Shown here: positions 1 through 14,314 of the stretch, piece by piece
How the letters are laid out: every line of letters starts with the position of its first letter
How positions within the stretch are numbered: the stretch's first letter is position 1
Origin: Amoebophrya sp. A120
Lineage: Eukaryota > Sar > Dinophyceae > Syndiniales > Amoebophryaceae
Direction: 5' to 3'
Length of the DNA: 64,000 nucleotides
NCBI GenBank assembly: GCA_905178155.1
Contig: CAJINV010000001.1
Location: 7,776,579-7,840,578 of the forward strand
The notes under the pieces: generated by a model
Told to the model about the DNA's origin: nothing
Database searches by the model: none
The model's input: the letters and a program-made list of their open reading frames with translations, nothing else
Program-made: the position numbers and the translations under genes

Positions 1-2475
1 TGGTTTTGATCATGCCCTTGACCTTCACAAACGGGTCCTCAGCCAGCCGGTCGGCAACTTGGGCGAGAGAAGTGGAACGCAACTGCACGCTCGCGTGACG
101 CAGGAACATGGAGATCTGGTTTAATTAAAGGGTTTTAGAATGTTTCGGCGTGCGAATCCCGTAAATCGAAGTTTTGTTGGGTCGTGAAGTAGGCAAAGTC
201 TGAATCTAAAGACAACCTGCAAGAACATCGTTGCGCGCTTGTTGATCTATGCAAATGCGAGAAATTTAAAGTCCTAAAAAAGCTAAAATTCACCTTCGCA
301 GCCTCGCCCATGTCTTGCACTTGCGAGTCAGCGCTGTTCTTCAGTTGCACAAAGCTGGTTACCTTGACTTGCGCAAAGCTAATGCCGCCGAGAATTTCAA
401 TCGCCTTGTTATCAACTGTAAAAATGTCTGGGTCTGGAAACTTGTGATGCTAAGTGGCGTAGCATGAAGAGGCCACAAGTGCTGGCTCAGCATGACAAAT
501 TTCTGAGCTTGTAGGTGTTGCCTATTCTGCATGACAAATTGCGTCTCCGCATGACATAAAAATGCGGCTCTTGGGCAACGTGCATGACAGATTTAATAGT
601 CATGCCAGACAAGCATGACAAACATGCATCCTTCCAGACCCAGACATTTTTACATGTGATACTTGTCCAAAGCCTCCAACTCGTCGCCGCGGACTCTTTG
701 TTTAGTTTTGTACTCCTTCGCTTCCGACGTGCAGGTCATGGCGGTGTCTTGCTTCTCAACCATGGTGTCCTTTAAATCATCTTTGCACACTATCCCACGA
801 AAAAACTGTTTCACTGTGATGACTTTGCAACATCTGCATTACAAGTTTGCTACATATGACACTGAAAATTTGTCATGCGCGCTTCCCAAGGGAAAACACG
901 CTTGCAAATTCAATGCCTTGCAGGTGTAGCAAGACAATGAGTTCTGCGTTCCATTTTCTGCATCACAAGTTCACAGCGAAACAGTTTTTTCTCACGATAC
1001 ACACCACCAAGAGCTCTTCGGCCTTTGCTTTGTCCGACTTTCTCGTCTGCAGGTTGATGCTCTGGTCCTCGGAGTCGGTCGTGGCAGAGGCGATGTCCTC
1101 CGTGAGGAGCTGAATCATGTTCTCGTAGTTGTGTCTGCGATTCATCTCGGCCATTTCTGTGTCATGCACCTTCTGCCGGAACTCATCGAGGGACTTCTCG
1201 AGGATACCGAGAACGCCACTATAACCTGCTCAGGTGTTACAATCTCAAACGTTACAATAGAATCTGGAATTTGTGTTGCATGGAGAGCATGAGGAACGTG
1301 CAGAGTATTGCGCTTTTCGCAATACAAATTTCGGCAGATCCTAGTGCGGTTTGGCACTCCAGAACTTGTCATGCGCAAACCTATGCGAATTGGGTAGATC
1401 ATGCACTTCTTGCATCACAAAATCCAGACTCTATTGTAACGTTTGAGATTGTAACTTTTGAGCGGGTCATAGCCACCGGTCTTTGCCTCGTACGCCTTGG
1501 CCTCGCCGGTTGGTGGGGCTGAGATAACGAAAGGTTCAAGTTGTGTAAATTTAGATTTCTGAATGCAAAAATCTTTTTCTCAGTCGAAAAGATCGAGCGA
1601 TGCGGTAGATCTTAGCTAAATTTCCAAAACATGCGCGATGATGATGAAATCCAGCACATCATCAGTACCATCCATCTCCAACATGGCCATGGCCAAACCT
1701 CGCACGTCTTCCGGAAGTTTCTGCGAGACTTGCAAAAAGCTCTCCTGCGCAACGGACCCGAACTTGCTTTGGTGTCTCTCGATGATTTGAATTGCTTTCT
1801 CTAAGGCCATTACTGATTCCTCGTAGTCCGCCTTTTCCAACAGGTACGCCTTATGCTCCTCCTCTCTGGTTTTGGTTGCCTTTTCCTTCTTCGCGTTTCT
1901 GTCCGCGATGGTGGCTTGCAGTTCTGCAATGTTCTCTGCTATTTCCTCCATGTCGGCGTATCAAATGCAAAAATGTCTGGGTCTGGAAGAGTCCGAAGTT
2001 GTGATGCACATTTCACAACACAGAAAAATCTCTCATGCACGGGTAGCGAAAGCTGCCCCCTTTCTCTCACCAAAGTGGGGGATTTGTCATGCGGATTCGA
2101 CATTGCGGAAGCTTCTCGAAACCTGTAATGCTAGAACTTCCATGCCAGGCCTTCTGTGCCATGCAAAAACAGCATGACTCTTCCAGACCCAGACATTTTT
2201 ACATTTGATACGGCGGCGGCTTGAGCAATGCTGGCTTCGAGGTCGGACTTCTGATCTTTCAACTCCCCGACAGAAACTGTGAGTGCATCCAACCGGTTTG
2301 TGCACCACTGATTTCTCGCGGACCACGCAACCTGTTCGTCCTTCATCTCTTTTGTCCCGGCCTTGTGCATTTCGGTGAGGAGTTGTATTACTTTCCCAAG
2401 TTTCCCATCCTGCGCCCCCGCAACCACTGATGCAGACAGCGCCAGGAGTCTAAACCGCGACCCCCTGGCCCGCAT
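1..2475 (-). CDS. Secreted coiled-coil protein, dinoflagellate family (3' end off the window)
   Basis: The ATG at 2475 opens a signal peptide (basic MRARGSRFR, then LLALSASVVAGA) followed by helical, charge-rich sequence. My exon model is 2211-2475, 1669-1953, 1472-1518, 1000-1214, 662-785, 294-404 and 1-115, counting one copy of each direct repeat. It stays open throughout, with 349 codons before the last exon. Four of the six introns are introner elements; the other two look like GT-AG introns (1519-1668 and 116-293). Motifs KVIQLLTEM near the N-terminus, a central TGGVLGILEKSLDEF and a C-terminal DRLAEDPFVKVKGMI match, from memory, a multicopy secreted coiled-coil family of dinoflagellates whose function is unknown. 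The gene continues past position 1. Family assignment is good; function cannot be assigned. The 1669 donor (GTACTG) was chosen for phase and is the least certain splice. Confidence 0.75.
410..661. mobile_element. Introner element, family A (252 bp)
   Basis: Terminal inverted repeats of about 27 bp carry the core AAAATGTCTGGGTCTGG at the left and its reverse complement at the right. The ends are TATC...GATA. The exact 5-bp repeat CTTGT lies at 405-409 and again at 662-666. Removing the element plus one repeat joins ...L-D-K-A-I-E-I-L... in frame in the coiled-coil gene. The interior is full of GCATGACA and TGTCATGC octamers. Confidence 0.88.
791..999. mobile_element. Introner element, family B (209 bp)
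   Basis: Inverted terminal repeats carry GAAAAAACTGTTTCACTGTG on the left and its near-complement on the right, with ends TATC...GATA. The 5-bp direct repeat CACAC is at 786-790 and 1000-1004. Excision gives ...E-L-L-V-V-C-K-D-D-L... in frame. An internal stretch CCCAAGGGAAAACAC recurs in the other family B copies. Confidence 0.87.
1220..1471. mobile_element. Introner element, family C (252 bp)
   Basis: Long inverted repeats carry TTACAATCTCAAACGTTACA at each end (left about 1237, right about 1437). The ends are TATA...CATA and the 5-bp direct repeat GCCAC is at 1215-1219 and 1472-1476. Excision gives K-T-G-G-V-L-G-I-L-E in frame, which fits the SGG-I-V-D-V-L-E motif I recall for this protein family. 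This is the only family C copy in the window. Confidence 0.85.
1959..2210. mobile_element. Introner element, family A (252 bp)
   Basis: Ends TATCAAATGCAAAAATG and its complement CATTTTTACATTTGATA flank the family A core. The 5-bp direct repeat CGGCG is at 1954-1958 and 2211-2215. It has exactly the same length as the copy at 410-661. Excision restores ...Q-A-A-A-D-M-E-E-I-A... in frame. Confidence 0.88.
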
Positions 2476-3902
2476 CTTTAGGACTGTGTGCTTTATTCTA
2501 GAAACTTCGCACTATGGGTTCCAGTGCCGTAACCAAATCTAAGGGGACGATCCGATGGCGGGAGTGTCGATGTTGATCTTGGAACAGAGAGCTGGAAAAG
2601 CAACAAAATCACTTTAACACGTTGCGCAAAATGATCCAGGCAAAACTTAGAGTTTTGGTGATCTCGTGTGAAGAACACGAGAAATGACTTGCGAAGTCGC
2701 GGATGTGCAAAGCGCTTCCAGCCCCTTTGCCATGCCGTCACCCACTTCCCGTGATTTGGACAATAGCAGCTTCCACTTTGGGTACATTTGCAAGACAGCA
2801 ACTCGCCGGGGAAACGAGGTAGGAGAAAAAAAACCTACCATATCCGCATCCCGAAAAAAAGTCCCTTGATTTGAAAAAAGCAATCAACAGAAAAATTCAC
2901 AAGTTTTGCAAAATTGAGAAATCTAAATTTCTGGTCCTAATCGCAAAATAAAAACGTCTGGTAGAAGCAGCTATGGCAGCAGTGGTGTGCAATCAAACAA
3001 GATTCCGATATTTTTAGCATGAGATTTAAATAGTTTATTTCAATGCGACTCAGTAGTATCGACTACAATATTCGCGATAGTGACTTTGACCGCCGCAAAC
3101 GAGGCGACATACTGAATCACAAAAAAAAAGTAGAAGCTACCGCAACCCGTGGAGTTTCAGTGACCCCAGTAAAAGATTGTTGTTTATTTGGCAGGTGTAG
3201 TGTAATGAAGATGAACTGATGAAAAGAAGAAATAGAAGCGCAATAGATCCCAATTTAAAACTTTGCTCAACATACAGGATTATTTTGATTCTGATTGGCT
3301 TGCTCCGAACAACGCATCACTACTGATGCGCGTTGCTGACATGAAGTAAGAAGTTAAATCACATACAGACTTTGTGCTCTCAATAAATTACCCAAAAGAA
3401 TAATTTGCAATATTATTTGGCTGATATCAAAGTTTCGCGGTCCAAATCTGTGTATAATTGAGGATAAATCTAAAAATCCGCAAATAGGAAGAGCCAAATC
3501 TGAAGTGTCGGCTTTGTCTCTGTGACTGTATCTATCTTTCTCACATCGACGAAAAAAAATCGTTTTCAGCTGCTGAAACAAAAAAAGTAGAATAACCTCC
3601 GGACGACGCGTTTTAGAATCAGTCCCAGCGTCGCTAAACCAGCTTTCGATCTGAATTGCAAACTAAAAATCTTCTGCAGACCGCACAGTCGGCAAGCAGC
3701 GTGCGATGCACAGAACTGCTACTGCTGCCAGCATAAAAATTGAATACATCGAGAAAGTAACCATTCGGAGGTAGAAACTCCTGTAATGTAAGTGATTGTT
3801 TTTAGCAAGCTAAGAGAAAAGTCCAACATGCAGAGACTTCGAAAGAACAGATTTAAATCTACTTGGTCTTCCCGAGATTTTTATTCGGAAAGAGCCACCG
3901 AG
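2476..3902. other. Intergenic spacer, no supported gene
   Basis: This AT-richer stretch lies between the kinase stop (3903) and the start of the coiled-coil gene (2475). Short open frames such as the one at 2647-2883 have no recognisable domain and no splice support. It should hold the kinase 3' UTR and the promoter or trans-splice region of the downstream gene, but no motif can be pinned down. Confidence 0.5.
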
Positions 3903-8164
<4,262 letters not shown>

Positions 8165-9290
8165 AGTCTGCGCCGCGATCGGCCCGATGTTGTGCGTGGG
8201 GTGCTGGTTCTCTTGCGGCTGGATCAATTTGTTTGGCTCCGGCGCGCTAGACGTGCGCGGCTGCCGCGCCTGTGGCGGCGGCCGGAACTCCTGATGCGTC
8301 TTAATTTTGCTGGTTGTGGTGGTTAAAGAACACAATGATGGAAAACGGCAGAAGAAGGGGAAGTTTTGTTGCTATTATTATCATCGTTATCTTCCTCCTG
8401 CTCGTATTTTCCGTGGCGTCTTGTGCGTTCGAATTCTTGTCTGGAAGTGGTGCTTTTCTCTGCTGCCACGAAGGAAGTGAAAACGAAGGAAATGTCCTCG
8501 TTCAAAGTTAAGATTTTTGCCGGCTCGTTTTCGTGGTCAGCACGAAAGAAGTCGGCAGAGCGCGCTCTTGCGCATGAAGTGATACTAGCACAGGTTCTCG
8601 TACCACCACGACGCGCCAGAAGTATTCACGTTTTTTTCTCTTGTCTTCCACTAGAAATCGTTCATCATACAAGGGAATGGCTACTTCTATATTAGGCTAC
8701 TTCATTTCGACGCTCTTGATTGATTCAAAGCCACTTGAAGAACTTTTGTTCTTCTTCCACATCATCATGTGCCAGGACTTCTTCGTATTCCGTACTCGTA
8801 CTACGCGAATTCTAGGCGCGAATCGCCTCCTCTTAGAACTAAATGGAACATATTGAATCAGTCACCAGCCTCACTTATTTTATGGCCCACGAGGAGATAA
8901 CATAGGATTAGGAATAACACACGAAGCTGGAAGCACCTTTTTTCACTAGCAACGGGCAACTTTTTCACTAACACACACCTTTTGAAACTTTGCTTTGTCA
9001 CACACATCGAGTCTTACGTTCGCACACAAGAGACGAGAAGATAACAAAACTGTTTGACACTTTCAACATACCGGTTTGCGCTTTCTCTCACCTCCAAGCA
9101 CCATTTGAATTATTCACGCACACACCACGTTGTCTGGGGGTTAAGACAGAACAACTACGACAGCTTTATGGAGACGGAGACCACAGATGTTAGTGTTACA
9201 CATAGGAAAACAACAAGACCGTCCGTTGACAGCATTGACTTTATCTACGATAGGCTGGTCGGCTTTTCTAGTCGAAAGGAAACGCCTGAA
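8165..9290. other. Spacer upstream of the kinase
   Basis: The first 170 bp upstream of the kinase ATG are open in frame and Pro/Gln-rich, so part may be coding after a splice near 8309. The remainder (about 8340-9290) is AT-rich with only short frames that lack ATG starts or domains. I see no RNA gene or repeat here. Confidence 0.45.
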
Positions 9291-12200
9291 TTATGCCGAT
9301 AGAGTTTGGTTCACGTTATCGATATCTATGACGGCGCAAGCTTGGTCGATGTTGATAATTCTTATGCCTAACTGCTGAAGCTCGTGTGTCATCTCGTGTA
9401 CCAGTCTAGAGCTGAGCTGTGCGGAATAGTGAAATCCAGTGGCGGATGAGACGACCCCTTCTGGTTCCCTTCTGTCGAGATCGCGATGATCTGAGGTGAA
9501 ACAACTACTAGTATCAAAGCCGAGATCAAGAATAGTACTCGTGCTGGCATCCTGTTCTGCCATCTCGGTGAGGGCTTCCCGCTGGAGCGAGACCTGCGCG
9601 AAATCAGTGCTCCAGCGGGCGAAAAAACCTCTTCCTGCAGTTCCATTTCGCTCCGCCACGGCCTGCTCCTCCCACCGTGCCAGGGCCTCTTCCACTTGAT
9701 CTCTTCGGAGCAGCAGCAAATGCCGTAATCTGCTTTTCCAGAAACGGGCCCGTAACCGCGAGGGAAGAAACAAAGCTAGACCGCCGGATTCTCGTTCGAC
9801 GAATTGGCCTTCTGAGACGAACATGATGCCAACGCCGGCGGCGGAATGGCAGTACTCCAGTTCATACAGCGAGGATGTGGCTCCGCTAGATTCGCCGCCA
9901 GTCTGATCAACCAACACGTTGTCTTTCGGAAGAAACCAAAAGCCAAGCTCGATGCAGCCCGTCGGGTTACTTTCGCTTTCTGACACCAGATCAGGAGAAC
10001 GCACTGCACTGGTTGTTCCAGTCTGCAGCATCCGAAAAATGTCGGAGACAGGAAGATCTGCAAGGATTTTTGCAAAATCGTATACCACACCACCGCCGCG
10101 GATCCGCTCCGTGCGCGTCTTTTGTGCTTTTGCCGTTGCCAACATGGCTTCAAAAGCATTTGACAATGGAGATATTAAGTCATTTGGCTGCACTAGCGGA
10201 CAAACCTGGCCTGCTTCGCTGGTCTCGACGTCCTTTACGTCGAGCTGCTCAAAAGTTTCTTCTGCGGTTTCCAACATTTTTGCTACGGCATCGCGACCGT
10301 TGTTTTCTTCCGCAGCAGGCACCGCATCTCCGTGATTGACCTCCGAGAGGATATGTTGCTGCGGACGACGTGCACTTTCCTCTAGCAGAGGTCGTCCTAC
10401 TTCTACAGGGCCATCTTCTTCTCCACCTTCTTCCACCGCAGGAACCTGCGCTCGCAAGAACTCGCTGCTTCTTTCCTGAATTTTCTCTGGAAGATCCAAC
10501 ACCGCTTCCGCCAGCACCTGTGCTTCCTTTGTACGCTCGACGAAGTCTCGCTCTCCGAGCGTGCATTTTCTGACGAGAAAGTCGGCGAGGGCTTGAAATC
10601 TCCGCCGTTTTTCGTTTTCAGGGGTATCATCTTCCCGCCCGGCATTTCCCGCTAGCAGGTCCAGTGCACTCATCGCCCGCAACAGTACTCCCGCCTGTTC
10701 CGCACGGATTCGTAGCTTGACGTGGGACTTCTCCTGTAGATACAACTCCGATGTGCTGGTGGTTCTCTCGAGAGATGTTTTTTCATGATCAGTTGTTGAA
10801 GGCAGCAGCGCTACTGTTGCGACAGCATCCTCAGACCTTGTTCCATCCTCAGCTTCGTCTACCAAGGGGAGCATTTGGCTCAACACCCGTTCGGTGACTC
10901 GGACACTGTGGACGCCCATGAAAGCGAAAGCATCCATTAACCGGACCGCTTGCGGCACTGTGAGGCGGTAGTGCTCTTTGACAAAGAGCGGCACCAGTGG
11001 GAACGTGTTGACAGCAAGGCATTCCCGCGCAGCGCAAGCGAACTCGACGACGTCTTTCGGCTTGTCAAAAATGGTAGAAATTTTCGGCAGATTCAGCTGC
11101 ACGAGCGTCTCGAAGAACTCGTTCCGCTCCACGAGTCGCCGTCGCGGGTTCCCTAGAAGGAATAATGAGTCCTTCAGTTCCGAACTAGACAAACTTTCCT
11201 CGTTGCCTTCGATCCTGCGTATCATCTCTTGAAATCCCGGCTTCAGGCACATTTCCTTCCGTCTTTTCGAAACCGTCCAGTGCGAGGCGAGAATCTTCAT
11301 GCAGTCGAGGATCTGGCCGACACGGGGAATTCGTTCCACCAGAGCGGCAAACCCGTTCCTGAAGACATTTGCGACTTTGCTATTTTCGTCCAAAACCGGG
11401 CTGCGAACCGTCTTCGTGTTGTCGTACAGCCGATAAATCTGGTCGAAGGATTGGAGCAGGGCGAGGTACTTCGGAGGTTCGAGTTGAGTTAGATCCGTTT
11501 TTCCACATTTTTCAAGCAATTCCACGCGGACAGGCTTCGGCAGCGTTGGCAGGGATAAATCCTGCCACGCGAGCAACGGCAAAGCTAAGTCGTTCATGGA
11601 GGATATGCGGAGCATCCGCCCCGCTTTTCCACCAAGACGCTGCAAACAGGCTTTCGCGATTTTGCTTTCGTGCACGCAGTTGTTTTCCTGCTGATATGGT
11701 CGTGCTGCCATTGGTATTCGCACACCGACAGTCGTCGAAGCAGAGGATGACATTGCCCCCGCGGTTGTTGATTCAAAAGCCCTTTTGTAAAGCGCAAAGC
11801 TGAGCAACAGCTCCTGCCGGACAGTTTCAGTTGCTAGTGGTATACGATGGTAAAGCCAAGTGCAGCATTCCAAAAAAGCTTTCCGGTCCAGGACACTGCA
11901 TTTCGCATGGTAGAAAAACACAGTGCTGAGTGCAGAGGTGCTCATCGTTGGCAAAACTTCCTCCAAGGCAGCGACATACTTTTCCATGTCAAGTTCTACG
12001 GCAGGTGTCATGGCGGATGATCTTGACGATGAAACAAGTGCAGGATTCAGCGCTGCAAACTTTATCCCGATCTGCTTCTGTGCTTCTATTATCACGCGCC
12101 AAAAGTCGAGCAGACTCTCTTCCACAATACGATCTGTTGCGGAGATCGTACCACTCACGCCGGTTTTCCGCCCATTTTTCCGCTCCTGCTCCTTGACACT

Positions 12201-13691
12201 ACGCGGTAGCCCCAAAACGCAAGACAGCGATGGTGGAGCTCTGGGATTCTGGTCGACGTCGAGACGCTTGTTTGCATGCGGCAGATCCTCACCATCGGCG
12301 TCTATGATTAAGGACTGCGCCCCAGCAGCTAACTCAGCGTCTGGATCATGCCCGTGGTTCTGCATAATTTCCACTGTTGATTGCAGGAGCCTTTCCAGCA
12401 GTATTTGTTTTGCGTCACGCGGCTCTTCATGCTTCGCTAGGGCATCTACATCGGCGTCTGCGGTGTAAACCTTCAGACGAAGTGGCCGACGTGCCTCAAT
12501 CAGCAGAGCATGCGGATACTTGATCACCGCTGGTGCGAACACTTTGTTTCGGAAAGGGGCTGTTAAGTCCGAAAGCCGTTCGCTCCCTAGCAGCTCCTGC
12601 ACAAGCGTTCTGACAACATGGATTCCGTCCCTACTTGCGCCCTGGATTGCTAAAACAGCAACCAGCATCTGAGCTAGGGTCTCAGTGTCATGCTGCTCTT
12701 TTGTCCCCACGACGTCGCGGACCAGACCAAGTACCCGTGGGTCCTTCTGCAAAATTGTGCGGAAAGTGTCTCGAAATTCCATGAAAGACTCTTGCGCGGG
12801 GGGCGAATTATTACCGTCAGCCTGCTCCTGTTGTGACGCCGCCTGGTTGCTATCTTCCTGCTCCGCGTCTTCGCAAATCGCATCGTTCTCCGCCACTTCT
12901 AAACGCGCCGCTTCAACAGCAGACGGATGCACAAGCTCCAGCACGTGCTCGTGTGCTTCGAAAAAGTGATGTGACACCGCCTGGTAGAGGAGGGAGACGC
13001 GGGCACGCACTTTTTTTTGCTCCATCGCCATTTCCAGATTCGAGTGAAAGCCGTCCAACGCCCTACCTCTCCTTTCCTCTGCAACTCGCTCCTCTTCCAG
13101 AAATTTCTCGGCCGCTTCTCTCTCCTGCACCGCAGCGACTGGGTCCGGGTTTTCGCAGGCTGCCGAAGGGTCGAAAGTTGGAGGAGACGAGTGCGCTGAA
13201 ACAAGTTGGTCGCTTCGGCCGTTATTTCGTGGTACGGTCAGCATGTTCTTTGTTGATCGACCGGGCAAAAGTAATTCAGATGGCGCTGGTGATACTGCTT
13301 CAGTCCCCCCGGGTGCTAACAGTTTCTGACTGCTAGTCGATGCCGACGAGCCTCCTTCTCTTATCCTCAAATCCCTCCCAGCAGCGGTAGCCGCAAAAGA
13401 TGGAACTACTGGATTTTCTCGGAGCGATTCCTTCGCCTGTCTGCAGAATTGCAGCGACTGCCGCATTTTTTGCCTCAGCACGAACTTCTCCTGTCGTGTC
13501 AAGGTTCGCGGTAAGTCGAATGCCAGTTCTTCGTCCCTGCCACGCTCTGCCTGTTTTTTTGCGTCCCTCGTTGCTCGCCGCCAGGGTAAAACACCAGGCG
13601 GTGTTTTGCTCTTCGGTACCGATGCACCATGAGAGGCTGGCTTTCGTGCGGTGGCGGCTGCAGAGTGCTTTCTTAGTAGAGAACTCTTCAT
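9291..13691 (-). CDS. Intronless 1466-residue protein of unknown function
   Basis: A single uninterrupted frame runs from ATG at 13691 to TAA at 9291. The N-terminus (MKSSLLRKHSAAATARK) is basic, hydroxylated and low in acid, resembling a mitochondrial targeting peptide. Residues about 40-200 are low-complexity and charged. The rest looks helical, with recurring Leu-rich segments such as the region around VPQAVRLMDAFAFMGVH, reminiscent of helical-repeat organelle RNA-binding proteins. I see no kinase, helicase, PPR or clear RAP signature. The C-terminus is hydrophobic-patterned (HELQQLGIRIINIDQACAVI). It lies between the kinase and RRP1 on the same strand. Coding status is secure from length; the organellar role is only inference from the N-terminus. 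Confidence 0.85.
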   Translation of the reverse strand: MKSSLLRKHSAAATARKPASHGASVPKSKTPPGVLPWRRATRDAKKQAERGRDEELAFDLPRTLTRQEKFVLRQKMRQSLQFCRQAKESLRENPVVPSFAATAAGRDLRIREGGSSASTSSQKLLAPGGTEAVSPAPSELLLPGRSTKNMLTVPRNNGRSDQLVSAHSSPPTFDPSAACENPDPVAAVQEREAAEKFLEEERVAEERRGRALDGFHSNLEMAMEQKKVRARVSLLYQAVSHHFFEAHEHVLELVHPSAVEAARLEVAENDAICEDAEQEDSNQAASQQEQADGNNSPPAQESFMEFRDTFRTILQKDPRVLGLVRDVVGTKEQHDTETLAQMLVAVLAIQGASRDGIHVVRTLVQELLGSERLSDLTAPFRNKVFAPAVIKYPHALLIEARRPLRLKVYTADADVDALAKHEEPRDAKQILLERLLQSTVEIMQNHGHDPDAELAAGAQSLIIDADGEDLPHANKRLDVDQNPRAPPSLSCVLGLPRSVKEQERKNGRKTGVSGTISATDRIVEESLLDFWRVIIEAQKQIGIKFAALNPALVSSSRSSAMTPAVELDMEKYVAALEEVLPTMSTSALSTVFFYHAKCSVLDRKAFLECCTWLYHRIPLATETVRQELLLSFALYKRAFESTTAGAMSSSASTTVGVRIPMAARPYQQENNCVHESKIAKACLQRLGGKAGRMLRISSMNDLALPLLAWQDLSLPTLPKPVRVELLEKCGKTDLTQLEPPKYLALLQSFDQIYRLYDNTKTVRSPVLDENSKVANVFRNGFAALVERIPRVGQILDCMKILASHWTVSKRRKEMCLKPGFQEMIRRIEGNEESLSSSELKDSLFLLGNPRRRLVERNEFFETLVQLNLPKISTIFDKPKDVVEFACAARECLAVNTFPLVPLFVKEHYRLTVPQAVRLMDAFAFMGVHSVRVTERVLSQMLPLVDEAEDGTRSEDAVATVALLPSTTDHEKTSLERTTSTSELYLQEKSHVKLRIRAEQAGVLLRAMSALDLLAGNAGREDDTPENEKRRRFQALADFLVRKCTLGERDFVERTKEAQVLAEAVLDLPEKIQERSSEFLRAQVPAVEEGGEEDGPVEVGRPLLEESARRPQQHILSEVNHGDAVPAAEENNGRDAVAKMLETAEETFEQLDVKDVETSEAGQVCPLVQPNDLISPLSNAFEAMLATAKAQKTRTERIRGGGVVYDFAKILADLPVSDIFRMLQTGTTSAVRSPDLVSESESNPTGCIELGFWFLPKDNVLVDQTGGESSGATSSLYELEYCHSAAGVGIMFVSEGQFVERESGGLALFLPSRLRARFWKSRLRHLLLLRRDQVEEALARWEEQAVAERNGTAGRGFFARWSTDFAQVSLQREALTEMAEQDASTSTILDLGFDTSSCFTSDHRDLDRREPEGVVSSATGFHYSAQLSSRLVHEMTHELQQLGIRIINIDQACAVIDIDNVNQTLSA

Positions 13692-14314
13692 TTTCTGTAT
13701 CGGATGGTAGTAAATGTCGGCATCATCTAATTTAAATTTATCAGTACATCAGCGAGTCATTCCCCCGTCGGCACAATGTGTAGGACAACATGTGCGATTT
13801 TTGTTTGAAAATAGCGCTCCGGCCGGGCCTCGCATCTTCTCAGCAACCAAGCAATGGAACCGCCAAAAAAATGCTTTCTTCTTTTTCCGCGAAACCGAAT
13901 CACGAGAACTGGGATCAACGAACTTCGAATCACGAGAACAACCGGCTGGGAACGCACAAACAAATCACGTATGGACAAAACGACCTGAGTCTCATCAGAA
14001 GCTGTTCACGACACGTACCGAAGTTCCGCAAGACGCGAGGAATGTCTAACGTTTGACTTGGAAGGATCTGATCTCCAGCTTTGAAGACACAGCGATCTTC
14101 ATCATCATCATCATTTCGTTTCGCAGTAGTGTGGATCGATCATGTGAACAGTGAGGAAAAGCGTTGGCACACGAGTTGAAATGGACTTTTCGCCTGTAAC
14201 TCTGTGGATATAATTTTTGCTTTCAAAAGTAAAATTGCATCGAAATCGCGTCGGTCATCGTCAGGCATTTTTCGATCATTCGTGTGAAGTTTCTGCAAAC
14301 AGACCTCTCACATT
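13692..14314. other. Intergenic spacer
   Basis: About 620 bp lie between the RRP1 stop (14315) and the start of the 1466-residue gene. Only short frames without features are visible; a CATCATCATCAT run near 14100 is the sole local repeat. Confidence 0.5.
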
